Of a DNA stretch of 64,000 nucleotides, positions 8,932 to 18,228 are shown one piece after another (position 1 is the first letter of the stretch; each line of letters starts with the position of its first letter). The notes below the pieces were generated by a model. It saw only the letters and a program-made list of their open reading frames with translations. It was not told where the DNA came from and searched no databases. The position numbers were made by a program, and so were the translations under genes. Source of the DNA: Sphingorhabdus wooponensis (GTDB taxonomy: Bacteria; Pseudomonadota; Alphaproteobacteria; Sphingomonadales; Sphingomonadaceae); assembly GCF_003933235.1 (NCBI RefSeq), contig NZ_RWJI01000001.1, positions 192,001 to 256,000 of the forward strand, in the 5' to 3' direction.

Positions 8932-9119
8932 GCCCCATACAAGCCAAGGCCGGAGTGCAAAGCCGCAAATTCTTCATGCCGCAGAAGGCCTGTTATCGCT
9001 GGTGCACCGCGATTTGGCCAAAGCTTATTCCGTAACGGTCCGCCGCGGGAAAGGTGTCGTCCACAGCATTTTACAATACTAGGGTTGCAAGTCACAAAAT
9101 GCTGCTGTTTATGATTTTC

Positions 9120-10025
9120 ATGCTGCTTGTTTGCCCCTCTTGCCATACACGCTATGCTGTTCCTGACGATGCCTTTGGCGCGGATGGCCGCCAAGTGCGT
9201 TGCGCCAATTGCAAGCATGCATGGTTTCAAGCGGGGGCAGTTGTCCCGTCGGCGCCAGAAGCCGTCACCACGGAATCTTCCATCGCGGCGCCCGCCGAAC
9301 CGCGTGACCCCGCGCCCGCTGCAGCCCCGCCAGAGGCCGCTGCAGCAGCGCCGGTTGAGGCGCCTTCAGGGGATGCCCCAGCGCCTGCGAACACCCCCTT
9401 GGCTTCGCCTGATCCTGCACCACGGTTTATGGGCGCGCAAACGGATGCAGATGACGCGCAGCCTAGTTTTCCGCGATTTGCGCCTGAGCAGGCGGCTACG
9501 CCTGATCCCGCACCTGTATATGTCGACCCATCGTTAAATGCGGGCAAATGGGCCGAAACAGAACCAAAGCAAAGCCGCTTTGCGCATGAACCACCCTTCA
9601 ATCAACGCCGTAGCCGCACGAAGATATGGACTTTGGCTGCTATCATCTTCGCGCTGACGGTCACCTTCATTGCCACGGCCATCTCCTATTTCGGTATGCC
9701 AAATATCGGCCTTTCCGGCACGACAGAACAACCCGACCTAACAATCGTGCTCAATGATAATTTGGCGTTAAACGCGCGTGAAGACGGTACGCCTTATTTT
9801 ATCGCCAGCGGCAGCATTGTGAACCCGACCGGGGTGAAGCAAAATGTGCCGGACATGCTGGTAACGCTCAAAGACGCGAGCGGTAGACCAGTCTATAGTT
9901 GGAAAATGAAAGCAAAAGTAAGCACGCTTGCGCCCGGCGCAAAGGTCGACTTTAGCGAAGCTCGGCTGGACGTTCCATTGGCCGCTAAACAGATTAGCGT
10001 CGGCTGGGTGCTTTCAAGCAACTAG
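9120..10025 (+). CDS. MJ0042-type zinc-ribbon membrane protein
   Basis: The N-terminus has a four-cysteine zinc ribbon (CPSCHTRYAVPDDAFG then VRCANCKHAWF). Next come a long Pro/Ala linker (residues 35-140), one membrane segment (IWTLAAIIFALTVTFIATA) and a C-terminal beta-rich domain resembling the DUF3426 type (NPTGVKQNVPDMLVTLKDASGRPVYSW). Its role is unknown. Upstream in-frame ATGs exist at 9099 and 9111; 9120 was preferred because family members start a few residues before the first CxxC. The stop runs into a repeat arm. Confidence 0.85.
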   Translation: MLLVCPSCHTRYAVPDDAFGADGRQVRCANCKHAWFQAGAVVPSAPEAVTTESSIAAPAEPRDPAPAAAPPEAAAAAPVEAPSGDAPAPANTPLASPDPAPRFMGAQTDADDAQPSFPRFAPEQAATPDPAPVYVDPSLNAGKWAETEPKQSRFAHEPPFNQRRSRTKIWTLAAIIFALTVTFIATAISYFGMPNIGLSGTTEQPDLTIVLNDNLALNAREDGTPYFIASGSIVNPTGVKQNVPDMLVTLKDASGRPVYSWKMKAKVSTLAPGAKVDFSEARLDVPLAAKQISVGWVLSSN

Positions 10026-10037
10026 GTCCTGACCCTA
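10024..10037. repeat. GGGTCAGGACC-family repeat arm (copy 3)
   Basis: AGGTCCTGACCCTAA matches one arm of the large inverted repeat at 7540-7625 (shifted by one base at its left edge). It directly follows the zinc-ribbon gene and supplies the end of its TAG stop. No opposite arm is seen. Confidence 0.6.
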
Positions 10038-10045
10038 AACGCCGC

Positions 10046-10438
10046 TTAATTGGCGAGTGCCGCCCATGCATAAGCGATTTCGCTAACCGCTTCCCTTAAT
10101 TCGGCTATATGTGCCACATCATTTGTCTGCGCTGCCGCATTCAATTTGTACACGGCGGATCGGTATATCCGTTGCAGCACGCCTGCAAGGTCACCGCCAT
10201 TGGCAAAATCTATACTCGTTTCCAATGCAATGATGATCGACAAAGCTTTGGTGTGATGCGGGTTTCCCGAAATGGCTGTGCCGCGCTTTGCCGTGGCGGT
10301 TAATAGATCCAACGCATGCAGCAATTCTTCATATAATAAGCTGACAAGGCCGTGCGGGCTTGCGCTGGCAACGCGGCTTTGCAGTTCCATGTCTCGGTAA
10401 TGCTGATTGGCAAAAGCTGGATGTGTGCGCGCAAGCAT
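10046..10438 (-). CDS. fliS: FliS, flagellin export chaperone
   Basis: The 130-residue helical protein has FliS marks: a Q-S-R-V-A segment, ASPHGLVSLLYEELLHALDLL, and the C-terminal helix. FliS binds the C-terminus of flagellin and keeps it unfolded for export. The ATG at 10438 was chosen because it lies five bases after the fliD stop; an in-frame TTG further upstream would overlap fliD. It follows fliD as in most flagellated bacteria. Confidence 0.88.
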   Translation of the reverse strand: MLARTHPAFANQHYRDMELQSRVASASPHGLVSLLYEELLHALDLLTATAKRGTAISGNPHHTKALSIIIALETSIDFANGGDLAGVLQRIYRSAVYKLNAAAQTNDVAHIAELREAVSEIAYAWAALAN

Positions 10439-10443
10439 TTGGT

Positions 10444-11808
10444 TTAATCGTTTCCATTGTTCCAAAGCTTAATCTGCTGTTCCAGATAGCTTTGCGTTGC
10501 CTTGAGCGCGCCAATGCGCGCATCCATGCCGGCAAATTGTTTTTCAAGCCGACCGCGATAGGCAAGCTCGCGTGCTTCCATTTTGCTGCGGTTTTGCTCA
10601 ATCGTTTCGGCTTCGCGTTTTAAGGCGGTCTTCACCATCTCCAACGGGCCATTGGCCGCAACGGCGGCATCACGCAAGCTGTCGAGCGCAATGGCTATGC
10701 CAGGGTCCGTGCTGTCTGATCGCCCCGCATCGCGCGGCGGATTGAACATCGCTTCAACGGCGTCGGGATTATCCCGCATCACCGCCTCTAATCGTGCCAT
10801 ATCAAGCGTCAGCGTTCCAAAGCGCGTCGTGGAAATGCCAATGTCGGATAGGCGGCTGATGCTGGCATGCGATGTCAGCGGCTTTGTGGCAAATCCGTTC
10901 AATTGCCGCTCAAATGCCCGTAGCGCGGCATTATTATTATTGGCTTTGCGTGCCGCCTCCATATCTTTTTTGAGGGTGTTAAACACCGCAACAAAGTCGT
11001 TAAGCGTTTGTTTGATGGTTTCAGATGGGCGCACGGCGCTGATCGCAATGGGCACAAGCGGATCAGCCTTTTTCAAAACAAGGTTCATGCCGTTAATGAC
11101 GTCATCCATAGTGTTGGACGCGCGGCGATAGGCCACGCCGTCCAGTGTGAATGCGGCATCGCTCGCCGCTTGGCCCGTCGTCATGGCTGCAGTTGCAAAG
11201 CGTTGCAGGCTATTTGGCGCGCCTGCGTCAGCGGTTAAGGTAAATGCATTGGCGGCGCCGCTTTGGCCCTTGAGCACCAGGCGATATGTGCCTGCGTCGC
11301 TGATGACGCTTGCGGTGACGCCGCTACCGGCTGCGTTAATGGCAGAGGCCAGTCCGTCTAGACTGTCGTTCGCATTGGTGATGGCAATGGCATAATTATT
11401 GGCGCCAACGGTCAGGGTCATATTGCCTTGGCCAACAGATGCGGTGCGCGATACCACATTTTCCGAAAAGCTGCTTTGCGCCTTGGCCAAGGTTTGAATG
11501 ACCAATTGCCCGCTAAAGCTACCCAATTGGTATCCCGATTGGGCATTGATGGATAATGCGGCCGGGTCCGACGCGACAATTTGGCTGCGCAAGGTCCCAC
11601 CGGACGTTAGCGATTCCAGTGAATCGGCAAAGCTGTCGAGATCGCTGCGTGCTTGTGCAAGCGTGCTGACCTTGGCTTGGTTGGCCCGTGACAATTCGTC
11701 CAGGCGCGCCGCCTTTGGCTTACGTGATGCCGCGGCTAGGTCTGCGACCAACGCTGCGGTATCAATGCCGGAACCGAAGCCCAGGCTGTTTGCAATCGAC
11801 GTGACCAT
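10444..11808 (-). CDS. fliD: FliD, flagellar filament cap
   Basis: The 454-residue product starts with the FliD signature LGFGSGIDTAALVADL. It has a beta-rich centre containing Flg-hook-like IN-motif blocks (NLVLKKADPLVPIAI) and a C-terminal coiled coil (IEQNRSKMEARELAYRGRLEKQF). FliD forms the filament cap that folds exported flagellin. It is followed by fliS; a 14-bp palindrome (CGGCCATATGGCCG, 11832-11845) sits in the 43-base gap after flhB. Confidence 0.93.
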   Translation of the reverse strand: MVTSIANSLGFGSGIDTAALVADLAAASRKPKAARLDELSRANQAKVSTLAQARSDLDSFADSLESLTSGGTLRSQIVASDPAALSINAQSGYQLGSFSGQLVIQTLAKAQSSFSENVVSRTASVGQGNMTLTVGANNYAIAITNANDSLDGLASAINAAGSGVTASVISDAGTYRLVLKGQSGAANAFTLTADAGAPNSLQRFATAAMTTGQAASDAAFTLDGVAYRRASNTMDDVINGMNLVLKKADPLVPIAISAVRPSETIKQTLNDFVAVFNTLKKDMEAARKANNNNAALRAFERQLNGFATKPLTSHASISRLSDIGISTTRFGTLTLDMARLEAVMRDNPDAVEAMFNPPRDAGRSDSTDPGIAIALDSLRDAAVAANGPLEMVKTALKREAETIEQNRSKMEARELAYRGRLEKQFAGMDARIGALKATQSYLEQQIKLWNNGND

Positions 11809-11851
11809 GATGATTTCCTCACTGTCTTATACGGCCATATGGCCGCCTGAT

Positions 11852-12991
11852 TTAGGCGCTCCGCCGTCCGTCCTGATCGAAACGCTTCGCCACTGGCACA
11901 TCAACAATTGGCTTGGGCACATGCTGCCCGAAACTGGATTCCAATCGGAAGACAAAGGCCAATATGGCGGCGACCGCCGCGTACAAATCTTCAGATATGG
12001 CCTTGCCGGTGCGCGTGGTGAAATAGATGGCGCGCGCTAATTGCGGATATTCGAGCGTTGGCACATTTTTTTCGGCTGCCATCGCCTTGATCGCCAGCGC
12101 CACATCGCCGCGTCCCCGCGCGACCACAACGGGCGCGGCATCCGAACCGGGGCGGTATCGCAAGGCAACGGCAAAATGCGTTGGGTTGGTCAGAACAACA
12201 TTGGCGTCCGCCATGCCCTTGCGCGCCGATGACATCATCACCTCTTGCTGGCGCAAACGTATCGCTTGTTTTAGCTCCGGCGCGCCGTCGCTTTGGCGCA
12301 GTTCTTCTTTCAACTGCTGCTTGGTCATGCGCAGCTTGCGATTGCGCTGTAACCATTGGATCGGCACATCGACCAAAGCGATGAGCGTCAGGCCAACGGT
12401 CAATATTGCGATGGTAAATGCTGTCTTTTGACCAATGATATCCACCGCGACGGCAGGATCAGCGGCGGCAAGGCCGGGCAGGGATGCGACCTCACCCGAA
12501 ATGATCCAATATCCGGCATAGCCAAGTACGCACACCTTGGCGGTCGCCTTGAACAATTCAATCAGTCCATGCGTACCAAACATACGCTTGAGCCCAGCCA
12601 GCGGATTAATGCGGCTAGCCTTTGGCGCCATGGCCTTGCTACGCATGCCGGACGAACCCAGCATCGCCGGCGCGGCAAAGGCAGCGATGAGCGTCAGCAA
12701 AAGCAATGCTGCAAATGGCACGGCAATTTGCGCCATAGCGACAGTCAATGCGTCAAGCGGTTCAAAACGGTCGGGGTCGGAAAGGTCCAGTGACAAGCCG
12801 CTTTTCAACAAAGCCTTGCTCGCGTTGAAAAACCATGCGCCAAGGCCGATCAACCATGCGGCACCGGCGATCATCATCAACGCCGTGGCCAGTTCCCGTG
12901 ACGCGAGCACATCGCCTTCTTTAACCGCATCATCCTTGCGCTTTTGCGTTGGCGCTTCGGTTTGTTGGTCTTTATCGGGTGCGTCAGCCAC
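11852..12991 (-). CDS. flhB: FlhB, flagellar export gate and specificity switch
   Basis: The start region has the usual TEAPTQKRKDDAVKEGDV motif. Four membrane segments follow, then a cytoplasmic domain with the autocleavage site NPTH (VVLTNPTHFAVALRY). FlhB switches export from rod/hook to filament substrates together with FliK. The GTG at 12991 (VADAPDKDQQTEAPTQ) was chosen over an ATG at 13039 because it overlaps the fliR stop by only eight bases and gives the family-typical N-terminus. Confidence 0.92.
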   Translation of the reverse strand: MADAPDKDQQTEAPTQKRKDDAVKEGDVLASRELATALMMIAGAAWLIGLGAWFFNASKALLKSGLSLDLSDPDRFEPLDALTVAMAQIAVPFAALLLLTLIAAFAAPAMLGSSGMRSKAMAPKASRINPLAGLKRMFGTHGLIELFKATAKVCVLGYAGYWIISGEVASLPGLAAADPAVAVDIIGQKTAFTIAILTVGLTLIALVDVPIQWLQRNRKLRMTKQQLKEELRQSDGAPELKQAIRLRQQEVMMSSARKGMADANVVLTNPTHFAVALRYRPGSDAAPVVVARGRGDVALAIKAMAAEKNVPTLEYPQLARAIYFTTRTGKAISEDLYAAVAAILAFVFRLESSFGQHVPKPIVDVPVAKRFDQDGRRSA

Positions 12992-13769
12992 GGCCACCGC
13001 CAAGGATTTGTGCCTGTTCAAGCCCAAGGCGAAGCGCATTGCTGAGCATATCGGCCATCACGGGCATTGAAATACCCAATAATAATATGCCCGCCAGCAA
13101 TGCCGCAGGCATGCCCACGGCAAACAAGTTCAATGTCGGTGCCGATCGCGCGATCATCGCCATAATCAATTGCACCAGCACCAAGGCAAAGCCGACAGGC
13201 AGGGCAATTGATAGGCCAGCGGAAAAGGCCAAGCGGCCAAATTCCACAACGCTGCCAATTGCGGAGAAAGACAGCCATGCTTGCCCGGGGGGAAGCGCGC
13301 GATAACTTTCGGCTATGGTCGCAATCAACGCCAAATGGCCGTCGGCGGCAAGGAACAGGAACATCGCAACCATCGACAGAAACTGCCCAACGGCTGGGCT
13401 GGATTGGCCAGTTGCCGGGTCGGCCATGGAGGCAAAACCAAGGCCCATTGCGTTGCTGATTGCCTCACCAGCCACTAAGGATGCGGCAAAGGCGATTTGG
13501 ATGACAAAGCCCATCGCCAGCCCTGCCATTACTTCTGCCGCGATCATGAAAAAGCCGGGAACGGAAACTATCCCCGCCGCAGGCAATGTCATATTGGCCA
13601 TCGACGCCGATGGAATACCGATCGCCAGTGCCAGTACGAGGCGAAGCTGCACGGGCACGGCCTGCGCCCCGAACATGGGGGCCGCGACAAAGGCGGCACC
13701 CGGACGGATCATCGCCACCATCCAGACCAGCAATTGTCCTTCCACATTTTGCAGCCCAGCCGGAATCAT
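12984..13769 (-). CDS. fliR: FliR, flagellar export gate membrane protein
   Basis: The 261-residue hydrophobic protein has FliR blocks such as MIRPGAAFVAAPMFGAQAVP near the N-terminus and SLVAGEAISNAMGLGFASMADP in the middle. With FliP and FliQ it forms the export gate. The start was set at the ATG that overlaps the fliQ stop as ATGA; the longer open frame upstream is out-of-frame fliQ sequence. Confidence 0.92.
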   Translation of the reverse strand: MIPAGLQNVEGQLLVWMVAMIRPGAAFVAAPMFGAQAVPVQLRLVLALAIGIPSASMANMTLPAAGIVSVPGFFMIAAEVMAGLAMGFVIQIAFAASLVAGEAISNAMGLGFASMADPATGQSSPAVGQFLSMVAMFLFLAADGHLALIATIAESYRALPPGQAWLSFSAIGSVVEFGRLAFSAGLSIALPVGFALVLVQLIMAMIARSAPTLNLFAVGMPAALLAGILLLGISMPVMADMLSNALRLGLEQAQILGGGRG

Positions 13770-14035
13770 CGCACCAACAAGGGAATTTGCGCAAATAAAT
13801 CGCGGGTAAAGTCGGCCAGCAGGATCATGATGCTGGACCCAGATACCGCGAGCGCAATTGCGACAATGATGAGCTTGGGGACGAAGCTTAACGTTTGTTC
13901 GTTGATGGAGGTCGCGGCCTGAACCATACCCAAAACCACGCCAGCAATCAGCGCAGGGATAAGAATGGGGGCCGAACCCAGCGCCAATATCCAAAGCGCG
14001 CGTTGCGCCACGTCGATGAAAAAATCCTGATCCAC
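13766..14035 (-). CDS. fliQ: FliQ, flagellar export gate membrane protein
   Basis: The 89-residue protein has two membrane helices and the family segment LIAGVVLGMVQAATSINEQTL. It is the small subunit of the FliPQR gate. It lies 3 bases from fliP and overlaps fliR. Confidence 0.93.
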   Translation of the reverse strand: MDQDFFIDVAQRALWILALGSAPILIPALIAGVVLGMVQAATSINEQTLSFVPKLIIVAIALAVSGSSIMILLADFTRDLFAQIPLLVR

Positions 14036-14038
14036 AGG

Positions 14039-14791
14039 CTACATCACAAATGAACTGGCCAATGACCCCATGGTCAATGCCCAGCCGTCCACGAGAACAA
14101 ATAATAACAGTTTAAACGGCATGGAAATAATGGTCGGCGACAGCATCACCATGCCCAGCGACATCAACGCGGATGCGACGATGAGGTCGATAATCAGGAA
14201 GGGTAGAAAAATCATGAATCCGATTTGGAACGCGGTTTTTAATTCGCTGGTGACGAAGGCGGGCAGTAGAATGGAAAAGGGAACGTCGGCGGGCTTGGCA
14301 AATTTGCCTGCCCCTGCAATTTCGCTGAACAGGGCAATATCGGTCTTACGCGTCTGTTTAATCATGAAGCCATGCATCGCGCTGGCCGCAGTCGACAATG
14401 CCTGTTCAAAACTGACTTCATCACGGCCATAAGGTTCGAGCGCCTGTGTGTTGATTGTGCTCAACACCGGCTGCATCACAAAAATGCTGAGGAATAAGGC
14501 AAGGCCAACCAGCACCTGATTTGGCGGTGTTTGTTGCAGCCCAAGTGCCTGACGTAAAATCGACAGGACAATGATGATCCGGGTGAAGCTTGTCATCATC
14601 AGGACCAAAGACGGCAATATTGTCAACAAGCCCATGAGCAGGAGGATTTGGAGCGATAGTGACAATGGTCGCCCGTCGCCCGCCACAGTGTCCAGCGCCT
14701 TTTCCAAGCCCATTGCACTGGGCGCAGCCAAGGTAGATTGGCTGGCAAAAAGTGCAAAAAGGCAAATGCAAATGCTTACAAATCTAAGCAT
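14039..14791 (-). CDS. fliP: FliP, flagellar export gate membrane protein
   Basis: The 250-residue protein begins with a cleavable-type signal sequence, as in other FliP proteins. It has the family blocks [35 protein letters not shown] and [18 protein letters not shown]. It forms the core of the export gate in the basal body membrane. It overlaps fliO by eight bases. Confidence 0.96.
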   Translation of the reverse strand: MLRFVSICICLFALFASQSTLAAPSAMGLEKALDTVAGDGRPLSLSLQILLLMGLLTILPSLVLMMTSFTRIIIVLSILRQALGLQQTPPNQVLVGLALFLSIFVMQPVLSTINTQALEPYGRDEVSFEQALSTAASAMHGFMIKQTRKTDIALFSEIAGAGKFAKPADVPFSILLPAFVTSELKTAFQIGFMIFLPFLIIDLIVASALMSLGMVMLSPTIISMPFKLLLFVLVDGWALTMGSLASSFVM

Positions 14792-15056
14792 GCGGAGCGC
14801 CCTGTTTGGTCGAAGCCAATATGTTAATCCCGCTGCGCGATGCGCCTAGCAAAAGTGTATTCTGGCCAAATTCGACGACCAGAAGCCGCCCATTGCTGCC
14901 CAAGGATACAGCGTCGACCACGCGCACGGCGCGGGTGGGTGCGGCGTTCATCGGCAGGCCAATCTGCAGCTTTTTCCAAAGCCATAAGGAGCCCCATGCC
15001 AATCCGCCAACCAAGGGCAGGATGAGCAACAGGCGTCCGAAATATTCCAATATCAC
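14784..15056 (-). CDS. fliO: FliO, flagellar export gate assembly protein
   Basis: The 90-residue protein has one N-terminal membrane helix (residues 8-28) followed by a small cytoplasmic domain with [20 protein letters not shown] and [13 protein letters not shown]. FliO assists assembly of the FliP ring. Assignment rests on this domain and on its position between fliN and fliP. Confidence 0.88.
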   Translation of the reverse strand: MILEYFGRLLLILPLVGGLAWGSLWLWKKLQIGLPMNAAPTRAVRVVDAVSLGSNGRLLVVEFGQNTLLLGASRSGINILASTKQGAPHA

Positions 15057-15367
15057 GGTCGCGCCTCCATGCTGCCAAGCCGTTCTCCATCCGGGGCAAC
15101 GTCCAGCACGCGAATGCCAAAGCGGCCGTTGGTCTCGACGATTTCGCCGCGCGCGACCAACGTGCCGTTGACGAAGAGGTCGAGCGGGTCATTCACTTGC
15201 CGGTCAAGCTCCAGCACGCTGCCCTCGCTCAGTTCGAGCAAGGACGCGAGCGTCAGGGATGCGGAACCAACTTGGACCGTTACGCACACATTTATGTCGG
15301 CCAACATGTCCAATTTGACCGCGCGGTCAGCGGGCCGTGTATTGGGGGCTTCAGTCATGTCACTCAT
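15053..15367 (-). CDS. fliN: FliN, flagellar motor switch protein
   Basis: The 104-residue protein is a SpoA-domain switch protein with the motif LLELSEGSVLELDRQVNDPLDLFVNG and the VARGEIVETNGRFGIRV block. With FliM and FliG it forms the C-ring that sets rotation sense and receives CheY-P. It overlaps fliM by eight bases and fliO by four. Confidence 0.93.
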   Translation of the reverse strand: MSDMTEAPNTRPADRAVKLDMLADINVCVTVQVGSASLTLASLLELSEGSVLELDRQVNDPLDLFVNGTLVARGEIVETNGRFGIRVLDVAPDGERLGSMEARP

Positions 15368-16220
15368 GGTCAGAACCTTCCATATTTTCGATTTTTAACG
15401 CCGTGCGGCCATTGGTCTCGCCAATTGTTCCGCGTGCAAATCGGCGGCCTGCCACCAAAAGTGGAACATCGGCGGGCAGCATCACGGGTAAGATATCGCC
15501 CGGTCGAAGAGACAAGAGCCGCGACACCGGCACTTCGGTTTGCGTCAAAATAGCGCGCGCAGGCAGCGGAACGCGCAATGTCGCGCTCTGCATTTTGTCT
15601 TTCCATTCTGGGTCAGCGGGTACCCCGCTTGGGTTCGCTTCGGCAAAGCGCATGACCATTTTCTTGGCATGGGCGTAGCCAATGAACCCGTGAATGGCAT
15701 TGGACCCAAGGGTGGAACATGCCACGTCGATTTTGGCCAAAATTATGCTGTCGCGATATTGCGGCAAATGGAATGCCTGCACATCGGTCTGCATGGGCAG
15801 AGCCGTGACGGTGTCGGAAATAACAGCCTGCAGCGCGGTGTTAACATAAGTGAGGAAATGTGCGTTCAGCCGCAGCGCAAGGCGCATCTCGGACGCGCTG
15901 AACTCTTGCCGTACAGGCACTTTGCCTAACCCGCCATATTGCACATCGAGTATCTGACTGATGAGCTGACCGGGGACCACCAGCACCAGATCGCCTGCAT
16001 CCTTGCCCAGCGCGAACGGCATCAACAGGCTGAACGCAGGTTGCGATGGATACCATTCGGAATAGCGCGCCTCGGTCACTGATTGCACCTTGGCTTCAAC
16101 CTGCTCATGACCTGCCATAAAGTCGCACATCGCATCGCCCAGATTTTCGCAAAGCTTTCGGAGCCAGCCAAAATCATCAGGGGCAGTGGTGCGCTGCCTT
16201 AAGAGAAGCGACGCACTCAT
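15360..16220 (-). CDS. fliM: FliM, flagellar motor switch protein
   Basis: The 286-residue protein has a FliM-like middle domain (ILDVQYGGLGKVP, RLNAHFLTYVNTALQAV) and a C-terminal SpoA domain (VPVSRLLSLRPGDILPVMLPADVPLLVAGRRFARG). It is shorter than the enteric protein (about 330 residues). I do not see the N-terminal CheY-binding peptide LSQxEIDALL, so phospho-CheY docking may differ here. Position between fliL and fliN supports the call. Confidence 0.88.
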   Translation of the reverse strand: MSASLLLRQRTTAPDDFGWLRKLCENLGDAMCDFMAGHEQVEAKVQSVTEARYSEWYPSQPAFSLLMPFALGKDAGDLVLVVPGQLISQILDVQYGGLGKVPVRQEFSASEMRLALRLNAHFLTYVNTALQAVISDTVTALPMQTDVQAFHLPQYRDSIILAKIDVACSTLGSNAIHGFIGYAHAKKMVMRFAEANPSGVPADPEWKDKMQSATLRVPLPARAILTQTEVPVSRLLSLRPGDILPVMLPADVPLLVAGRRFARGTIGETNGRTALKIENMEGSDHE

Positions 16221-16828
16221 TGGATGACCAGATTCGAAAAATAGACATTATCGACGCCGCCAAAGCCCTCTTTTTGGCGCAATACGTCATTAATAGCCGC
16301 CGTCAGGTCACGTTGCAGCATTTGCTTACCCTGCGGGGTCGACAGGGCTTGCGCATCCTGTTGCGATAACACCATCAAAATGGCTGAGCGGATTGGAACG
16401 CTTTGGCGCTGGATATTCTGGACAACTTTGCCGTCATAATATGTCGACAGGCTGAGGCCCAATTGCACAAAGCCTGCACCATCGGCCAGATTGGCGGTGA
16501 AGCTTTGGTCGAGGTTTACATATGTCACCTCATATTTGCGTGGGTCCACGGGTACGCGATCATTTTTTACCGCAACCGTTCCTTCTTTCAAAACGGGCGC
16601 CTCTCCCTCGGCAGCGACGGCGGGTGGTTCGGGATCTTCACTGCGCTCCACCAATTTTGGACGGTTCGGGTCAATATCTTCGGTCTGTCCGGTGATGCCT
16701 CCGGCCAGATAGATTCCGGTCGCTGCGCCTGCCCCAATCAGTCCGAGCGCGGCCACCAAAGCGATAATGACCTTCTTCTTACCCTTTTTGGGTTTTGTCG
16801 CGGGGTCGGAGGATTTTTGCTTGCTCAT
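16217..16828 (-). CDS. fliL: FliL, flagellar basal-body-associated membrane protein
   Basis: The 203-residue protein has a lysine-rich cytoplasmic start (PKKGKKK), one membrane helix (residues 21-45) and a periplasmic domain with YVNLDQSFTANLADG and VLSQQDAQALSTPQGKQML. FliL surrounds the stator and supports torque. It overlaps fliM by four bases. Confidence 0.92.
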   Translation of the reverse strand: MSKQKSSDPATKPKKGKKKVIIALVAALGLIGAGAATGIYLAGGITGQTEDIDPNRPKLVERSEDPEPPAVAAEGEAPVLKEGTVAVKNDRVPVDPRKYEVTYVNLDQSFTANLADGAGFVQLGLSLSTYYDGKVVQNIQRQSVPIRSAILMVLSQQDAQALSTPQGKQMLQRDLTAAINDVLRQKEGFGGVDNVYFSNLVIQ

Positions 16829-16842
16829 ATAGTGTCTTTCAA

Positions 16843-18228
16843 TCAGGCGAAGCGACCTTGGGCTTTGGAAGAAGCCTTGGCCTGCGCTGGGGTGGAATCA
16901 TTGTCGGTACGTTGGTTATCGGGCTGTGGGCCCTGTTGCTGGCCATGCCCGTTTTGCCGGTTGGACATATCAAATTGGCCGAGTTTCAGACCCGCATGGC
17001 GCAGGTCTTCAATCAACCGCGCTTGCTCTGTTGCTATGGCTTGCGCCGCCGCTTGGGTGCTGGTCTCCAGCCGGATATCGACCTTGCCATTGTCTGTAGT
17101 CACGGCAATATCGAGTTGACCCAAATGTTCAGGGACCAGCGTGAAGGCCAATTGGTTGTCGCGTGTTGCATGGTGGACAATGTCCCGCGCGAGCGCGCCA
17201 ACCCATTCCCCATCTGCTGTAATGATAAGCTGCCTAAGCTCCGCGATCGGTGTGCCAGTGGGGGCAACTATGGGTGTGACTGATGCCGGTGTCGGCTGGA
17301 TGCCAGGTGGCACTTCAAAGCTGAAAAAGCGGGCATCAGCCATGCTTAGATTGAGCGATGGCAAAGGGGAGGGCAATTGCGGTTTGTTTTCGGCGTTGCG
17401 CAGGGGGGCGGCCATGGCATCCGGCTGCGCATTCGGCAGAGCGTCCATTTGTGTTACGAGTTCTTGAGGCGCGATCGGTCGCCATTGGACCCGCGTTCCG
17501 TCCGATGATTTGGGCGGTTCTGTTGCATTGGGCAGCTTGCGTGCGTGCGGCGCAAGGGGCGTAGCAGGCGTAACGGGCACATAAAAGGGTGGAGGAGTTG
17601 GCGGGGCTGTTTGGACCGTAGGTGCGGGAATAGGTGCAGGCTTCGATACGTTCTGTATCGTTGTCGGCGGAGCAATCGGGGGCGCGGCGGCTTTGACGGG
17701 CGCGCTGACGGACGGGGGCGTTTGCACCACCGATAGCGGGACAAACTTGGGTTCAATCTGGGGCAACGACGCGTCAGGTTTTTCCGCCGCCACAGGTTCT
17801 CCATCTTTGATGTTTATTTCGGGCACAGGTGCTTGGGGCATGAAAATGGCCGTGGTTCGGGTTTGTACTTCGGGCACTTTTGCTTCCGGCACGGCAATGA
17901 TCGTGGCAGGTTTCTCCGCCACGGGCGCTGTTGTTTGGGGCAGGATAATGACCTCCGTCCAACGCTTGGTTTCAGGCGCAATTGCTTGCGGCAAAACGTC
18001 TGTCTCGGCCCCGTTCTGCACTTCGGCCAAGGGAGGCACAGCAAGCGGTATCGTGGCCGCGCAGATCGGCGCTGTCGCGGGTGCCGCACCCTTGACGGGC
18101 AGTTGGGGTAATGTGTCGGCCAGCGGGACGGATATGTCCAACAGATCCTGAAACACCCCATTCGTCGGTGCAGGGCCAGACATTATGGATAATAGGGCAG
18201 GCGACATTTGCGCGGTCACTGGGTTCAT
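16843..18228 (-). CDS. fliK: FliK, flagellar hook-length control protein
   Basis: The 461-residue protein has a long low-complexity Pro/Ala/Thr-rich N-terminal region (about residues 30-330), the molecular ruler, and a C-terminal FliK domain (FTLVPEHLGQLDIAVTTDNGKVDIRLE then LRHAGLKLGQFDMS). FliK measures the hook and triggers the FlhB switch. It overlaps fliJ by four bases. Confidence 0.9.
   Translation of the reverse strand: MNPVTAQMSPALLSIMSGPAPTNGVFQDLLDISVPLADTLPQLPVKGAAPATAPICAATIPLAVPPLAEVQNGAETDVLPQAIAPETKRWTEVIILPQTTAPVAEKPATIIAVPEAKVPEVQTRTTAIFMPQAPVPEINIKDGEPVAAEKPDASLPQIEPKFVPLSVVQTPPSVSAPVKAAAPPIAPPTTIQNVSKPAPIPAPTVQTAPPTPPPFYVPVTPATPLAPHARKLPNATEPPKSSDGTRVQWRPIAPQELVTQMDALPNAQPDAMAAPLRNAENKPQLPSPLPSLNLSMADARFFSFEVPPGIQPTPASVTPIVAPTGTPIAELRQLIITADGEWVGALARDIVHHATRDNQLAFTLVPEHLGQLDIAVTTDNGKVDIRLETSTQAAAQAIATEQARLIEDLRHAGLKLGQFDMSNRQNGHGQQQGPQPDNQRTDNDSTPAQAKASSKAQGRFA

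Noticed and set aside
8390-9082. 230-residue plus-strand frame over the YdcF-like gene
   Set aside because: It is antisense to the DUF218 motifs and shows no domain of its own.
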